From a virus: 29,017 bases of DNA. The position numbers were made by a program, and so were the translations under genes. This document shows positions 27,396-29,017 of this stretch, in pieces. Below the pieces are notes generated by a model, which saw nothing but the letters and a program-made list of their open reading frames with translations, searched no databases and had not been told where the DNA came from. Positions within the stretch are counted from its first letter, which is position 1. The number at the start of each line of letters is the position of its first letter. The stretch covers positions 1-29,017 of the IMG/VR virus record IMGVR_UViG_3300007346_000149. One strand, 5' to 3'.

Positions 27396-27417
27396 CCCTG
27401 TTTCCATAAACGTGGCG

Positions 27418-28989
27418 TTACTGTGCCTCTAGCGCAGCAATACGAGCCTCAAGCGCCGCAATCTTTTCCTCATGGGCCTGGAAGCCACGGTGCAGCAACG
27501 GAACAAACACCGACGACTTCACCGACAGAATGCCTCGCTCAGCATCTAGCTTCACAAACCCAGGCTTGACGGTCTGGACCTGCTGGGCATCCCAACCCGT
27601 CATCGTTGTTGCTTCGTCCCGATCCACGATGATCGGGTCGCCGTTGTCGTCAATGCCAGTTGAGGTTTTGGACAGGTCGTACTTGATGACGTTGATCGCC
27701 ATGAGATCGTCGGTCGGGTCTTTGTACGCAACGATGTTCGTCTTCAGACGGTTGTCGGAGATGCTGCCGTACACGCCCGTGTCGGAGGCGGTGTCACCGT
27801 CGCCGTACACAAGCCATTGCAGGTCGGCAGTTGAACCGTTGTCAGAGTAGAGAGCAAGGATGCCGTCTGTAGCGCTAGTAGACGTGCGGTACATTTCGTG
27901 CGCTCCGCTGGCCTTCACCGAGAAGGCACGGGTGCTGTTGCCGCTCAAACCCGTCGAACTGTTCTGGATATACATGCGGGCTGCGCCACCCGTGGTAAAC
28001 CCAAGACGGTCAGCGCCAACACGATACACGCCGCTGTTCGTGTCGTTAGCAAACGAAAACACTGGCACACTTGCACTACCGTTACTTCCCCTGAAGTAAT
28101 CAGAATACGTTTGCGCCCACCGAACTGACGACGTTCCCAAGTCATACGTTGAGTCGGCATACGGAATGAAGTCGCCGCCGCTCGTAAAGTACGCACGGTA
28201 CGCACCGTTGACGTAGAAGAAAATCTGGTTGCTGGACTCTTGGAACAAGATGCGTTCGTTTGAGTCGTTGCCAACAAAGAAGTTCGTGTTTGACGTGCCA
28301 GTCAGGTCGCCGTCCAACGTCAAGTTCCCCGTAAACCTGCCTGTGCCATTTACGTCCAGCGTGTAAGACGGCGAACCTGTGCCGATGCCAACATTGCCCT
28401 CAAAGTGATTGTTTCCGAACCCGCTCCCCGTCCAATAGCCCCACCTTACTGAGTTCGTAGACGCATCAGGGGCAATGAATCCATACTCTGAAAGCGTGCC
28501 GCCTGTAGACGAAATCCTAAGCTGATCGACTGTATCGCCACCTGCAAAAAGATGCAGAGCTGTAGCAGGCGTCGTGGTGCCGATACCGACACGATCAGTT
28601 GAAGCATCCACAAACAACGTGTCCGTATCAACCACAAGATCACCAGTAACCGTCAACTCATCAGCAGCCCGAGAACCATCAACCAACAAATACTGCGTAT
28701 GATCATCATCACCCAAACCAGTCAAATTACCATGATCCACCACAGCCGCAGCCGTGCTCGTAGCAGACGACAACGCCCTACGATAATCATCAACCTCAAC
28801 AAAATAAGCGCCCGGAGTGTTCGAACCAAACTGTCGATAAATAACCTTATACAACACCCGCAACTCAACCACCGGCAAATCAGTCAAGTCCATAGAATCC
28901 CAAGTCACCGCCTCAGCATCACCCACATTTGTGTAATAATCCTGACCCATAATCGCAATCACAGGATAATTCAACTGATTAGTTGCCAC
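27418..28989 (-). CDS. tail fibre with C-terminal S74 intramolecular chaperone, 523 aa
   Basis: The start is a GTG at 28989 with GGA five bases upstream. The frame stays open beyond it to the window edge, so a longer N-terminus cannot be excluded. The N-terminal 75 residues (NQLNYPVIAIMGQDYYTNVG, then RVLYKVIYRQFGSNTPGAYF) may bind the tail. HGNLTGLGDDDHTQYLLVDG is a typical fibre motif, and the shaft is beta-rich with TDRVGIGTTTPATALHL repeats. From about 418 lies the S74 domain, with SDNRLKTNI carrying the Ser-Asp-Lys core of self-cleaving chaperones, and the last helix (EEKIAALEARIAALEAQ) forms the usual terminal coiled coil. The other S74 fibre (11161-12750) has the shorter variant. Confidence 0.85.
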   Translation of the reverse strand: MATNQLNYPVIAIMGQDYYTNVGDAEAVTWDSMDLTDLPVVELRVLYKVIYRQFGSNTPGAYFVEVDDYRRALSSATSTAAAVVDHGNLTGLGDDDHTQYLLVDGSRAADELTVTGDLVVDTDTLFVDASTDRVGIGTTTPATALHLFAGGDTVDQLRISSTGGTLSEYGFIAPDASTNSVRWGYWTGSGFGNNHFEGNVGIGTGSPSYTLDVNGTGRFTGNLTLDGDLTGTSNTNFFVGNDSNERILFQESSNQIFFYVNGAYRAYFTSGGDFIPYADSTYDLGTSSVRWAQTYSDYFRGSNGSASVPVFSFANDTNSGVYRVGADRLGFTTGGAARMYIQNSSTGLSGNSTRAFSVKASGAHEMYRTSTSATDGILALYSDNGSTADLQWLVYGDGDTASDTGVYGSISDNRLKTNIVAYKDPTDDLMAINVIKYDLSKTSTGIDDNGDPIIVDRDEATTMTGWDAQQVQTVKPGFVKLDAERGILSVKSSVFVPLLHRGFQAHEEKIAALEARIAALEAQ

Positions 28990-29017
28990 GATCCAACTAA
29001 TACCATAATTATTTGAA

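Overview
The window is part of the genome of a tailed double-stranded DNA phage with a contractile, myovirus-type tail. The evidence is a run of baseplate genes (a gp25/W-like wedge protein, a baseplate J protein, and a large gpI-position protein), four fibre-like genes, a phage-type family A DNA polymerase, a CBS-less IMP dehydrogenase, a phage sigma-70-family factor, a tRNA and lysis genes. The gene content (2OG-Fe(II) oxygenase, deaminases, thioredoxin, small heat-shock fragment, S74 fibres) is typical of phages known from aquatic metagenomes. The host cannot be named from the sequence. Nearly every gene is on the minus strand, so transcription runs from high to low coordinates. Starts use both ATG and GTG, and ATGA/GTGA overlaps are frequent.

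Regions in the order of transcription: (1) 28989-27418 is a fibre with a C-terminal S74 intramolecular chaperone. (2) 27340-25939 holds a lipoprotein lytic transglycosylase, a peptidoglycan-binding protein and a staphylococcal-type nuclease. (3) 25901-20111 is the replication and expression block: two small DNA-binding or unknown proteins, a DnaQ-like exonuclease fused to a zinc ribbon, a GuaB-like enzyme, DNA polymerase A and a sigma factor. (4) 20095-19472 is a small island with the only plus-strand gene (an HNH endonuclease), divergent from a tRNA with anticodon UAA. (5) 19469-17993 holds small unknown proteins. (6) 17932-5961 is the baseplate and fibre block, including a collar-domain fibre with ten H-x-H motifs and two repeat-rich fibres. 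(7) 5964-2824 holds auxiliary metabolism: a 2OG-Fe(II) oxygenase with a histidine-rich tail, two Zn deaminases, a thioredoxin interrupted by TGA, and small membrane proteins. (8) 2838-2475 is a hairpin-rich non-coding stretch ending in an orphan small-heat-shock C-terminus. (9) 2457-1 is a tight cluster of small proteins, several with a membrane segment.

Several near-consensus sigma-70 promoters (TTGACN, 16-18 bp, TATAAT-like) lie on the minus strand. At least two are placed so that transcription should begin exactly at the A of the start codon, suggesting leaderless mRNAs, while most other genes have clear Shine-Dalgarno sequences. The nucleotide genes (deaminases, GuaB) plausibly feed the phage polymerase, and the sigma factor may direct host RNA polymerase to phage promoters. 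The strongest leads are the TGA at the Trp position of the thioredoxin WCGPC motif, the structured RNA/heat-shock fragment region, the leaderless promoter geometry, and the short-variable-loop tRNA.
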